From Lachnospiraceae bacterium UBA5902 (GTDB lineage Bacteria; Bacillota; Clostridia; Lachnospirales; Lachnospiraceae): 23,750 nucleotides of DNA. Below the pieces are notes generated by a model, which saw nothing but the letters and a program-made list of their open reading frames with translations, had not been told where the DNA came from and ran no database searches. Numbering within the stretch: position 1 is the stretch's first letter; every line of letters begins with the position of its first letter. Below are positions 9,627-17,077 of this stretch, in pieces. The stretch lies in the NCBI GenBank assembly GCA_002431865.1, contig DJEI01000015.1, positions 4,452-28,201 of the forward strand, read 5' to 3'. A program made the position numbers and the translations under genes.

Positions 9627-10937
9627 TTAGTTCTCCATCTTCCAGAATGCCGCGGAGTATGGAGGCAGTTCAGAGCCGCCGCCGAAGTCGTGCGGCTGTC
9701 CGGTAATCAGATCCTGCGCGGTTCCGCATCCGGCATCAAAATGTGCGGTGTATGGCTGATCGCTTGCATTGATTGCCACAAGCACACGCTCATGTTCCGA
9801 ACGACGTTCGAAGATACACTGATGATTCGTAAGTACAACCGAACGAAATCCACCATAATTCAATGCTTCGCTGTGTTTCTTCGCTTCCGCCAGCTTACTG
9901 ATCCAGTCGGTCAGTTCGTTCCATTCCGGCTTCTCATAGCTCAATCTCAAGGATGGATCGCCCTCTTCTTTTCTGCCTTCTGCACCCCACTCGCTTCCAT
10001 AGTATACACAAGGAATACCCGGCATACCAAACGCAAGTGCATAAATAAGCGGCAGATGGTTCTTATTCGTCAGGATACTTGCCACTCTTGTCACATCGTG
10101 ATTATCGACGAAGGACAGGAAATGTTTTCCTTTGTATCGAGTCCATTCTTCTGGTCCAAACTGCTGCAGGAGACTGTGAATAATCTCAAACATGTTCATG
10201 CAGTTGAAGCTTGAGTAAAGTCCCTTATAGCACATATAGTTTGTCGCGCTGTGCAGCATGCCATCATTTACAAATACATTGTAATCGCCGTGCAACAGTT
10301 CTCCTAATAAGAAGAAATCCTGCTTCAGTCCGTCACAGTGTGCGCGCAGTCTGCGGATAAAATCGTGGTCTAAGCAATATGCTACGTCCAGTCGGAGACC
10401 GTCGATATCGAACTCATCAATCCAGCCCTTAACACAGGACAAGATGTGCTGGATCACTTCCTCGTTCCGAAGGTTTAATTTGACAAGGTCAAAGTTCCCT
10501 TCCCAGCCCTCGTACCAGAGTCCATCGTTATAGTTGGAATTGCCATCGAAGCTGATATGGAACCAGTCTTTGTATGGGGAATCCCAACGGTTTTTCAATA
10601 CATCCTGAAATGCCCAGAAGCCGCGTCCCACATGATTGAATACACCATCTATGACGACCTTGATTCCTGCCGCATGCAGCTTATCAACCACTTCCTTAAA
10701 ATCCTCGTTCGTGCCAAGACGGCAGTCAATCTTTGTGTAATCTCTCGTATTGTAGCCGTGTGTATCGCTCTCGAATACAGGTGAAAAATATATTGCATTT
10801 GCGCCAAGCTTCTGGATGTGAGGAATCCAGTCCTCCACCTTCTTGATTCGTGACACCAGTTTCCCATCATTTTCAAATGGTGCGCCACAGAAGCCAAGCG
10901 GATAAATCTGATAAAATACGCTTTCGTTTGCCCACAT
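9627..10937 (-). CDS. GH13 family alpha-glucan hydrolase (cytoplasmic alpha-amylase/glucosidase)
   Basis: The 436-residue enzyme has a (beta/alpha)8 barrel with the four GH13 regions in order: DGVFNH (97-102), DGLRLDVA with nucleophile D184, LGELLHGD with acid/base E213, and FVDNHD with D281. A short C-terminal beta domain follows (VLVAINASDQPY...). It has no signal peptide, so it likely acts on imported maltodextrins or glycogen-derived oligosaccharides; exact specificity cannot be read from the sequence. Start ATG 10937 is chosen because AAAGGAG lies 8 nt upstream. The frame extends to 11042, but those 35 residues would be translated from the palindromic repeat. A 199-bp hairpin element ends 14 nt upstream of the ribosome site and a terminator follows the gene. 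Confidence 0.92.
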   Translation of the reverse strand: MWANESVFYQIYPLGFCGAPFENDGKLVSRIKKVEDWIPHIQKLGANAIYFSPVFESDTHGYNTRDYTKIDCRLGTNEDFKEVVDKLHAAGIKVVIDGVFNHVGRGFWAFQDVLKNRWDSPYKDWFHISFDGNSNYNDGLWYEGWEGNFDLVKLNLRNEEVIQHILSCVKGWIDEFDIDGLRLDVAYCLDHDFIRRLRAHCDGLKQDFFLLGELLHGDYNVFVNDGMLHSATNYMCYKGLYSSFNCMNMFEIIHSLLQQFGPEEWTRYKGKHFLSFVDNHDVTRVASILTNKNHLPLIYALAFGMPGIPCVYYGSEWGAEGRKEEGDPSLRLSYEKPEWNELTDWISKLAEAKKHSEALNYGGFRSVVLTNHQCIFERRSEHERVLVAINASDQPYTAHFDAGCGTAQDLITGQPHDFGGGSELPPYSAAFWKMEN

Positions 10938-10945
10938 AGTTTTGT

Positions 10946-10952
10946 CTCCTTT
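10946..10952 (-). promoter_or_regulatory. Shine-Dalgarno deciding the amylase start
   Basis: AAAGGAG sits 8 nt before ATG 10937. The earlier in-frame codons lie within the palindromic repeat and lack such a site. Confidence 0.75.
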
Positions 10953-10966
10953 CATGGAGTTTTCCC

Positions 10967-11165
10967 GCAATTTATGTATATCTACATTTTGTACAGGAGT
11001 TATGCAGAATACGCAATTCCACGCAGACGCGCTCCCGCTCACTTCCGCATGTAGCGGTACTAAATTCGCTGTTCCAGCTCATTAAGTGCCGACATGCTCC
11101 AATGGTCTGCTTACGAATTGGTATTTCTGCACAACTCCCATACGATATCGACTTCCACAAATTGC
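10967..11165 (-). repeat. Long imperfect palindromic element, copy 1 (amylase leader)
   Basis: The ends GCAATTT (10967-10973) and AAATTGC (11159-11165) are inverted repeats, and pairing continues inward: GGAGTT with AACTCC, GCAGAA with TTTCTGC, AATTC with GAATT, GCAGAC with GTCTGC, GCATGT with ACATGC, CGG with CCG. One asymmetric internal loop holds a conserved strand (11027-11046). The segment 11021-11049 is identical to copy 2 except for one base, and TGCTCCAATGGTCTGC (11095-11110) is identical. It begins 14 nt from the amylase ribosome site. I do not recognise it as a named RNA or repeat family. Confidence 0.85.
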
Positions 11166-11225
11166 TGCACAACCCTCGTCTTTCCGACTTGTTCATGTGC
11201 AACTCCCATCACTTTTGCCTTCCCT

Positions 11226-11254
11226 ATTTTACCATTTTTTTGTAGACTGAACAA
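11226..11254 (-). promoter_or_regulatory. Likely sigma-A promoter of the amylase gene
   Basis: On the minus strand TTGTTC (11249-11254), a 17-bp spacer and TAAAAT (11226-11231) preceded by TGG (extended -10). A start near 11219 would place the whole palindromic element in a leader of about 280 nt. The -35 is only a partial match. Confidence 0.5.
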
Positions 11255-11258
11255 CCTT

Positions 11259-11550
11259 TTAGGAGCAATATGTGCAATACGCTCAATTATACTCCAACGT
11301 CGATTTCTGTTGTCAGTTAGATTTGGAGTTTTTTTGTAATTATAGATAAATTGCTCCTAACGATTTCTCTTGTCATTCCATCTATCTTGGTGCAAATACA
11401 GTTTTCTTTCGCAATTGCTCCAAATTATTGAAAAACTTGTAGAAAAGCATTGGTGCAAACTATAATATTACTTGTTTTCTACTCCAAACAAACCTCATAA
11501 CATTTTTTCGTGTTTGAGTAGTTATCTTCAAATACCGATATTTACTCCAA
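11259..11550. repeat. Alternating inverted-motif array, period about 64 bp
   Basis: Ten short arms alternate in orientation about every 32 bp. The GGAG-type arms are at 11262, 11325, 11389 (GGTG), 11452 (GGTG) and 11515 (TGAG). The CTCC-type arms are at 11292, 11354, 11418, 11482 and 11545. Same-orientation arms are 62-64 bp apart. The wider arms read TTGGAGTA / TACTCCAA or TTGGTGCAA / TTGCTCCAA. Between arms the sequence is AT-rich and mostly not conserved, apart from CGATTTCTSTTGTCA in two units (about 11300-11314 and 11361-11375). It lies between the DUF1848 stop and the amylase promoter. Function is unknown. Confidence 0.6.
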
Positions 11551-11560
11551 TTTAAAAACT

Positions 11561-12499
11561 TCACAATATGTCCAGACGTAGTTGGTTGTCGAGCCAACTT
11601 TCCTGTTTTGCTTCATGGAAGTTGTCGTCTGGGTGGAGGTGTCCGATGAGGAATGGTGATTTTGGATCGTGCCTCTTTATATTCTGTTTCACCAGACTTG
11701 GATTCGTATTTGCGTAGCAATATTTACACAGGTGTCCGCATGTATCATAAGCTCCGATATCGACACCGAGCAGGCAGGCGCACGATCCGTTCCGCTGGTT
11801 GTTTTTTTGCTTTGGTACATTCAGGTTCGCATGTAGTGCTGTCTCGAATGTATGCACAGTCATGCATCCGCTGCAGTCGGCTCCGTACTTTGCCAGCCAA
11901 TCGCCTTCTGCACAGGGGCGGATCACCATGCCGTACCGCTTGGCGATTTCAACCAAAGCCTCGCCGAGCTTGATCCGGTCTTTCCTTGCAACCTCTCTTG
12001 CCTCCGGGAAATTGTGTTCTACTTTTCTGTAAATATCCAGAAAGCTGATCACGCATGTCCGTGTATAACCATCAAGTGTCTTTGCAATCTTCTCAAATTC
12101 TGTGATATGCCACTCCACGGAATGTGCTTCATCCACGAAGATTGGATCATACCGCCAGCCGACGGAATCCACACCTGCTATTTCAGATAGTTTCTTAAAA
12201 TCTTCCACGACTGTTTCCTTCGGCGGGACATGCGGCTCCACATCAATTCCATATGGTGTGATTGTCACAAACCAATATTGTCCATATGGCTTTAACACAT
12301 CCATATACGGAAACATCGGTGCTGGGTTCTTCGTACAGAATGCAATCAAATCAACAACGTCTGGCGACAAGCTGTATTTTGTCACCTGGCGCTCATTGTA
12401 CGGATTGCGCACGACCACATAACCTTCCCTGATTCGATTGTATAACCATTCCGCATAAAATGCCGGAATATCCGTCCGCATTCCTGTGTGTATAATCAT
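11561..12499 (-). CDS. DUF1848 family protein with C-terminal CX3CX2C
   Basis: The 312-residue protein matches the DUF1848 family as I know it: N-terminal TGMRTDIPAFYAEW, RNPYN, FCTKNPAPM, TITPYG, GWRYDPIF, and a C-terminal LGVDIGAYDTCGHLCKYCYA. Cysteines cluster in the C-terminal half: C196, C209-x2-C212, C240-x-C242, and C254-x3-C258-x2-C261 followed by Tyr-Ala. The last motif is the spacing of radical-SAM iron-sulphur ligands, but it lies at the C-terminal rather than the N-terminal end. Function is not established; I infer an iron-sulphur protein. There is no signal peptide. GAGG lies 11 nt before ATG 12499. It stands alone between clpB and the array. Confidence 0.85.
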   Translation of the reverse strand: MIIHTGMRTDIPAFYAEWLYNRIREGYVVVRNPYNERQVTKYSLSPDVVDLIAFCTKNPAPMFPYMDVLKPYGQYWFVTITPYGIDVEPHVPPKETVVEDFKKLSEIAGVDSVGWRYDPIFVDEAHSVEWHITEFEKIAKTLDGYTRTCVISFLDIYRKVEHNFPEAREVARKDRIKLGEALVEIAKRYGMVIRPCAEGDWLAKYGADCSGCMTVHTFETALHANLNVPKQKNNQRNGSCACLLGVDIGAYDTCGHLCKYCYANTNPSLVKQNIKRHDPKSPFLIGHLHPDDNFHEAKQESWLDNQLRLDIL

Positions 12500-12569
12500 C
12501 TGTGAAAATTCCTCATTCTCTGTATTTTCCCACCTTCGTTACATAGTTCCCTATAAATAAACATCCTAA

Positions 12570-12598
12570 ATAATACCACATCTAAAAAATACCGCCAA
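12570..12598 (-). promoter_or_regulatory. Possible promoter of the DUF1848 gene
   Basis: On the minus strand TTGGCG (12593-12598), a 17-bp spacer and TATTAT (12570-12575). The -35 lies in the 3' arm of the clpB terminator. The match is moderate; no better candidate is visible in the 190-bp gap. Confidence 0.4.
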
Positions 12599-12628
12599 TA
12601 CAGGATTACTCCCATATTGACGGTATTT
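12584..12628 (-). terminator. Rho-independent terminator of clpB
   Basis: On the minus strand a 14-bp stem (AAATACCGTCAATA / TATTGGCGGTATTT, one G-U pair) closes a 14-nt loop and is followed by a run of T (12584-12589). It lies about 65 nt after the clpB stop. Confidence 0.9.
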
Positions 12629-12692
12629 ATAAATTTCATTTCAACGGCATGGACTTCTACCTGCAGTATCAATCCATTTTCCAAACATCCTC

Positions 12693-15272
12693 TTACTTCT
12701 TAATATACAACGCGTTACCGTCATAATCCAGTGTGATCGTATCACCTGCTCGAAGTTCATTCGACAGGATACTCTTCGCAACCAGTGTCTCCACATTCTT
12801 CTGTAGATAACGCTTGAGCGGCCGCGCACCGTAATGTGGATCGTAACCGGCTTCGATGACATGATCCATCGCTGCATCAGTGAGTTTCAGTGTCAGCTCC
12901 TTATCTGCAATCCGCTTATTAAGATCAGCAAGTAACAGATTGACAATGCCACTGATTGATGCCTTGTCAAGCGGCTTGAACATAATGATCTCATCCAGAC
13001 GGTTCAAAAACTCCGGACGGAAATGATTCTTCAAGCCTGCCATAACCTGTGCCGATGCCTCAGGTTTGATCTCACCATTCTCATCGATACCTTCGAGCAG
13101 ATACTCCGAACCAATGTTGGATGTCATAATCAGGATTGTATTCTTGAAATCAACAGTCTTACCCTTCGAGTCTGTGATACGTCCATCATCGAGTACCTGT
13201 AACAGCACATTGAATACATCCGGATGTGCCTTTTCTACCTCATCAAAGAGGACAACGGAATATGGTTTCCGTCTGACTGCTTCTGTGAGCTGTCCGCCCT
13301 CATCGTATCCAACATATCCCGGAGGCGCTCCGATCAGTCGTGCCACACTGTGTTTCTCCATGTACTCACTCATATCGATACGAACCATGTTCGCTTCATT
13401 ATCAAACAATGCAGCGGCAAGTGACTTTGCAAGTTCTGTCTTACCTACACCCGTTGGTCCAAGGAACAGGAATGACCCAATTGGTTTTGTCGGATCCTTG
13501 ATACCCGCCTTCGAACGGATAATCGCATCACTAACCAATCGCACTGCCTCATCCTGTCCAACCACACGCTTACGCAATTCATCGCCCAGATGCAAGGTCT
13601 TGTTACGTTCACTCTCTGTCAGCTTTGCAACCGGAATTCCTGTCCACTTTGCAACAATCTTCGCAATCTCTTCCTCTGTAACACACTCATGAACCAGACT
13701 TCTGTCTTTCTCATTAACCTGTGCTTCCAGACGTTCTAACTCTTTCTTGATCTGCGGCAGTTTACCATATTGCAGTTCCGCCGCTTTTTCCAGATTGTAC
13801 TCACGCTGTGCAACCTGAATCTGATTATTCACATCTTCTAACTCTTCTCTAAGCTTCCGTACACGTTCGACATCCTGTTTCTCATGTTCCCAGGTTGCCT
13901 TCATCTGTTTGGACTGTTCACGCAAATCCTCCAACTCTTTCCGAAGCACCTGCAAACGATCCTGGCTCAGATGATCTGTCTCATTTTTAAGCGCAGCTTC
14001 CTCAATTTCCCGCTGCATGATTTTTCTGGATATCTCATCCAACTCGGCTGGCATGGAATCCAGTTCCGTCTTAATCATCGCACACGCTTCATCGACCAGA
14101 TCGATTGCCTTATCCGGAAGGAAACGGTCAGTAATATATCGGTTTGAAAGTGTTGCTGCACTAACCAGCGCACCATCACTGATCTTGACACCATGGAACA
14201 CTTCATAACGATTCTTGATGCCTCGTAAGATAGAAATTGTATCTTCGACCGTCGGCTCATTCACCATAACCGGCTGGAAACGCCGTTCCAAAGCAGCATC
14301 CTTTTCGATGTATTTCCGGTATTCATCCAGAGTTGTCGCGCCAATACAATGTAGCTCACCTCGCGCAAGCATAGGTTTTAACATATTGCCTGCATCCATA
14401 GATCCTTCTGTCTTACCGGCTCCGACGATTGTGTGAATCTCATCGATAAACAAGATCAGATGACCTTCCGAATTCTTTACCTCGTCGAGGACTGCTTTCA
14501 GACGTTCCTCAAACTCACCTCGATACTTGGCACCTGCTAACAGTGCACCCATATCCAATGCGAAAATATCTTTATTCTTCAGAGAATCTGGAACATCGCC
14601 TCGTACAATTCGCTGTGCCAGTCCCTCAATTACGGCCGTTTTACCTACACCAGGTTCACCAATTAAGACCGGATTGTTCTTCGTCTTACGGGACAGGATC
14701 CGGATGATATTCCGAATCTCATTGTCACGTCCGATGACCGGATCCAGCTTCTGCTCACGCGCACGCTGTACCAGACTGTATCCGTATTTATTCAGCACAT
14801 CATAAGTATCTTCCGGATTATCGCTCTCTACCTTCCGGTTACCACGTATGCTCGCCAGTACCTCCAGAAATTTTCCTCTTGTGATACCATACGCATTTAT
14901 CACACGTTTGATATCCTTATCTCCTTTCTCCAGCAATCCTAAGAAAATGTGCTCGACGGAAATATAGTCATCGCCCATCTGCTTAGCTTCTTTTTCTGCC
15001 TGAATCAACGCCTTGGAAAATTCCGGACTTGTGAAAAGCTGTCCGCCTGATACCTTCGGACGGTTTGCAACCAGTTTCTCGCATTCGTTCTTAAATGCGT
15101 CCATGTTGATTCCCATATTCGTAAGAAGCTTTGCAATCAGACTATCTTCCACTGTTATAAGTGCATACATTAAATGTGCCTGCGTCAGTTCCTGATTATT
15201 GTACTCATACGCAAGCTTCTCACAATTTTCTATAACCTCTAATGATTTCTTTGTAAACTTTTCAGCATCCAT
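12693..15272 (-). CDS. clpB: ATP-dependent disaggregase ClpB
   Basis: ClpB is a hexameric AAA+ chaperone that, with DnaK, pulls polypeptides out of aggregates. The 859-residue length is typical. Order: N-domain (about 1-145), NBD1 with Walker A GEPGVGKT (205-212) and Walker B ILFIDE (273-278), coiled-coil middle domain (about 400-525), NBD2 with Walker A GPTGVGKT (605-612) and Walker B VVLFDE (673-678), and the C-terminal small domain with [10 protein letters not shown]. The M-domain separates it from ClpA/ClpC. ATG 15272 has AAGGGAG 9 nt upstream; an in-frame TTG at 15281 touches the ribosome site and is rejected. It is monocistronic with its own promoter and terminator. I saw no CIRCE or CtsR-type operator. 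Confidence 0.96.
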   Translation of the reverse strand: MDAEKFTKKSLEVIENCEKLAYEYNNQELTQAHLMYALITVEDSLIAKLLTNMGINMDAFKNECEKLVANRPKVSGGQLFTSPEFSKALIQAEKEAKQMGDDYISVEHIFLGLLEKGDKDIKRVINAYGITRGKFLEVLASIRGNRKVESDNPEDTYDVLNKYGYSLVQRAREQKLDPVIGRDNEIRNIIRILSRKTKNNPVLIGEPGVGKTAVIEGLAQRIVRGDVPDSLKNKDIFALDMGALLAGAKYRGEFEERLKAVLDEVKNSEGHLILFIDEIHTIVGAGKTEGSMDAGNMLKPMLARGELHCIGATTLDEYRKYIEKDAALERRFQPVMVNEPTVEDTISILRGIKNRYEVFHGVKISDGALVSAATLSNRYITDRFLPDKAIDLVDEACAMIKTELDSMPAELDEISRKIMQREIEEAALKNETDHLSQDRLQVLRKELEDLREQSKQMKATWEHEKQDVERVRKLREELEDVNNQIQVAQREYNLEKAAELQYGKLPQIKKELERLEAQVNEKDRSLVHECVTEEEIAKIVAKWTGIPVAKLTESERNKTLHLGDELRKRVVGQDEAVRLVSDAIIRSKAGIKDPTKPIGSFLFLGPTGVGKTELAKSLAAALFDNEANMVRIDMSEYMEKHSVARLIGAPPGYVGYDEGGQLTEAVRRKPYSVVLFDEVEKAHPDVFNVLLQVLDDGRITDSKGKTVDFKNTILIMTSNIGSEYLLEGIDENGEIKPEASAQVMAGLKNHFRPEFLNRLDEIIMFKPLDKASISGIVNLLLADLNKRIADKELTLKLTDAAMDHVIEAGYDPHYGARPLKRYLQKNVETLVAKSILSNELRAGDTITLDYDGNALYIKK

Positions 15273-15321
15273 ATTTCTCAACTCCCTTCCGGATTTGTCT
15301 CTCTTTCTCTGTTATATTTGG

Positions 15322-15349
15322 ATTATAACACATATAGCAGATTAGTCAA
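15322..15349 (-). promoter_or_regulatory. sigma-A promoter of clpB
   Basis: On the minus strand TTGACT (15344-15349), a 16-bp spacer and a perfect TATAAT (15322-15327) preceded by TGT form an extended -10. The leader to ATG 15272 is about 40 nt. No inverted heat-shock operator overlaps it. Confidence 0.85.
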
Positions 15350-15484
15350 CACGCAATATTATCCAATATTTCAATCTGTTTTCTCCTTATTATTCGTCAT
15401 TTTGCACAATTTAGATTGTGAACATTGTATACTACACGATTATCCACCGGATTGATGCTCACAAAATTTCATACATTCCTGCAT
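15350..15484. other. Non-coding gap between the permease terminator and the clpB promoter
   Basis: AT-rich and without a supportable ORF. The only structure seen is a small inverted repeat CACAAT-TTAG-ATTGTG at 15405-15420, about 60 bp upstream of the clpB -35. It could be an operator, but nothing else supports that. Confidence 0.4.
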
Positions 15485-15517
15485 AAAAAAAGGACCGTAC
15501 CCCGCAAGTACGATCCT
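15485..15517 (-). terminator. Terminator of the ppx-ppk-permease operon
   Basis: On the minus strand a 10-bp stem (AGGATCGTAC / GTACGGTCCT, one G-T mismatch pair) with loop TTGCGGG is followed by seven T. It is about 57 nt after the permease stop. Confidence 0.92.
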
Positions 15518-15573
15518 CATTTGTTTCCATTATTATTTCAGATACAAATTTCGAAATATATTTATCACTCCCA

Positions 15574-17052
15574 CTACATCGTGACGAAGATAAACTTACA
15601 TACGAACAATGCAGCGATAACTGTGATCACGATATCCTTCTTCTTGTAATTACCTGTGAACAGCGCGATTACAACATAAGCGATTGCGCCGATACCAATA
15701 CCATTTGAGATAGAGTATGTAAGTGGCATCATGATCAGTGCAAGGAAAGCCGGAACTGCCGAAAGCATATCGTCCATATCTACCTTTGCGAAGTTCTTAG
15801 CCATAAGAACACCTACATAGATCAAAGCTGGCGCTGTTGCACAGCTCGGGATCACACTTGCAAGCGGGCTTAAGAACAAACAGAATACAAAGCAAAGTGC
15901 TGTTATAATACTTGTAAATCCTGTTCTACCACCGGCACCTACACCAGATGCAGACTCTACAAATGTTGTACATGTAGATGTACCGAGCAGAGCGCCGGAA
16001 ACTGTACCGATTGAGTCACAGAGCATACACTCATTCATGCTGATTGGGTCGCCATTCTCATCCATCATGTTTGCAGAAGCGGCTGTACCATAGATGGTTC
16101 CGATTGTATCGAACATATCTACCAGGCAGAATGCTACGATCAACATAATTCCCGAGAACACACCACCAACATAAGAACTATTAAAGGCTGCATCCCATGC
16201 ATCGCCATTGAACAGTCCAAGGAAACCAACATTGGCAAAATCCTTAAAGGACTGAGAAATATTGCTCATATCAAAGGAAGGTACTTCCCACATAAACAGA
16301 TAGTAAAGAACTGCCGATGCAAGGATTCCAATAATCACGTTTGACTTGATACCCTTCTTAGCAAGGATTGCAATGATAAGTACACCGAGCAATGCTACAA
16401 CAACTGGTACAATCTGATGCCATACATCCACACCTGTTACCATCACGCCTTCAGCCTCTGTACCGATCTGCTTGATTCTACCATGGAAATCATAGAACTG
16501 TACAAATGTATACTGGTTCGCCTCGATGATACCTGCATTCTTGAAACCAATCATTGCGATAAACAAACCAATACCAGCAGGAATTGCCTTCTTCAAGCAC
16601 TCTGGCATAGATACCGCAATGTATTTACGCAGTCCGGTTACGGAAAGAATCAGGAATACAATACCTGACAGGAATACGATAACCAGACCTGCCTGATAAC
16701 CTGTCGTAACATCCTCTCCTGCAAAGAAAGAACCTGCTACGAAGATTGTACAGAAGAAGGAATTCAGTCCCATTCCACACGCCTGAGCAAACGGCATATC
16801 TGCAACAAATGCCATCAACAACGTACCGATGATCGCTACGATGATGGATGCGATGTATACAGAATTCCAAATCTGTCCCATTGTTCCCGGATCAGCTCCT
16901 AATCCAACAAGCCATCCATTTGCGCCCTCTGCTGCAACCTGATTCGGGTTTACAAAGATAATGTAAGCCATTGCGAAGAAGGTTGTGATTCCTGCGAAGA
17001 TCTCAGTCTTAAGCGTTGATCCTCTCTCTTTGATCTTAAAAAACTTTTCCAC
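15574..17052 (-). CDS. NCS2 family purine permease (AzgA/PbuG-type)
   Basis: Integral membrane proton-coupled importer of hypoxanthine, guanine or adenine, judged by family. The 492-residue protein has about 12-14 hydrophobic segments. Signatures are FFAMAYIIFVNPNQ near the N-terminus, ACGMGLNSFF (TM3 region), MFDTIGTIYGTA, and TCTTFVESASGVGAGGRTGF, which place it in the AzgA/PbuG branch rather than the uracil or xanthine branch. The exact base is not decidable. The start is GTG 17052 with GAGGAG 9 nt upstream. It begins 25 nt after the ppk stop, so there is no room for a purine riboswitch; its expression probably follows ppx-ppk. Confidence 0.93.
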   Translation of the reverse strand: MEKFFKIKERGSTLKTEIFAGITTFFAMAYIIFVNPNQVAAEGANGWLVGLGADPGTMGQIWNSVYIASIIVAIIGTLLMAFVADMPFAQACGMGLNSFFCTIFVAGSFFAGEDVTTGYQAGLVIVFLSGIVFLILSVTGLRKYIAVSMPECLKKAIPAGIGLFIAMIGFKNAGIIEANQYTFVQFYDFHGRIKQIGTEAEGVMVTGVDVWHQIVPVVVALLGVLIIAILAKKGIKSNVIIGILASAVLYYLFMWEVPSFDMSNISQSFKDFANVGFLGLFNGDAWDAAFNSSYVGGVFSGIMLIVAFCLVDMFDTIGTIYGTAASANMMDENGDPISMNECMLCDSIGTVSGALLGTSTCTTFVESASGVGAGGRTGFTSIITALCFVFCLFLSPLASVIPSCATAPALIYVGVLMAKNFAKVDMDDMLSAVPAFLALIMMPLTYSISNGIGIGAIAYVVIALFTGNYKKKDIVITVIAALFVCKFIFVTM

Positions 17053-17077
17053 TTTTTAAGTCTCCTCTCTTTTGTTT

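Noticed and set aside
10938..11042. N-terminal extension of the amylase
   Set aside because: The added residues come from the palindromic repeat and precede the clear AAAGGAG site.
10972..11202. 76-codon ORF on the minus strand upstream of amylase
   Set aside because: Lies almost entirely in the palindromic element; the reading frame follows the repeat and has no family resemblance.
11256..11551. CRISPR array
   Set aside because: The period is suitable, but no repeat of 20 bp or more is conserved between units, only short arms, and there are no cas genes in the window.
12496..12684. 62-codon minus-strand ORF between clpB and the DUF1848 gene
   Set aside because: It runs through the clpB terminator hairpin and overlaps the next start; no coding character.
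17053..17077. Purine riboswitch before the permease
   Set aside because: Only 25 nt separate it from ppk, too short for the aptamer.
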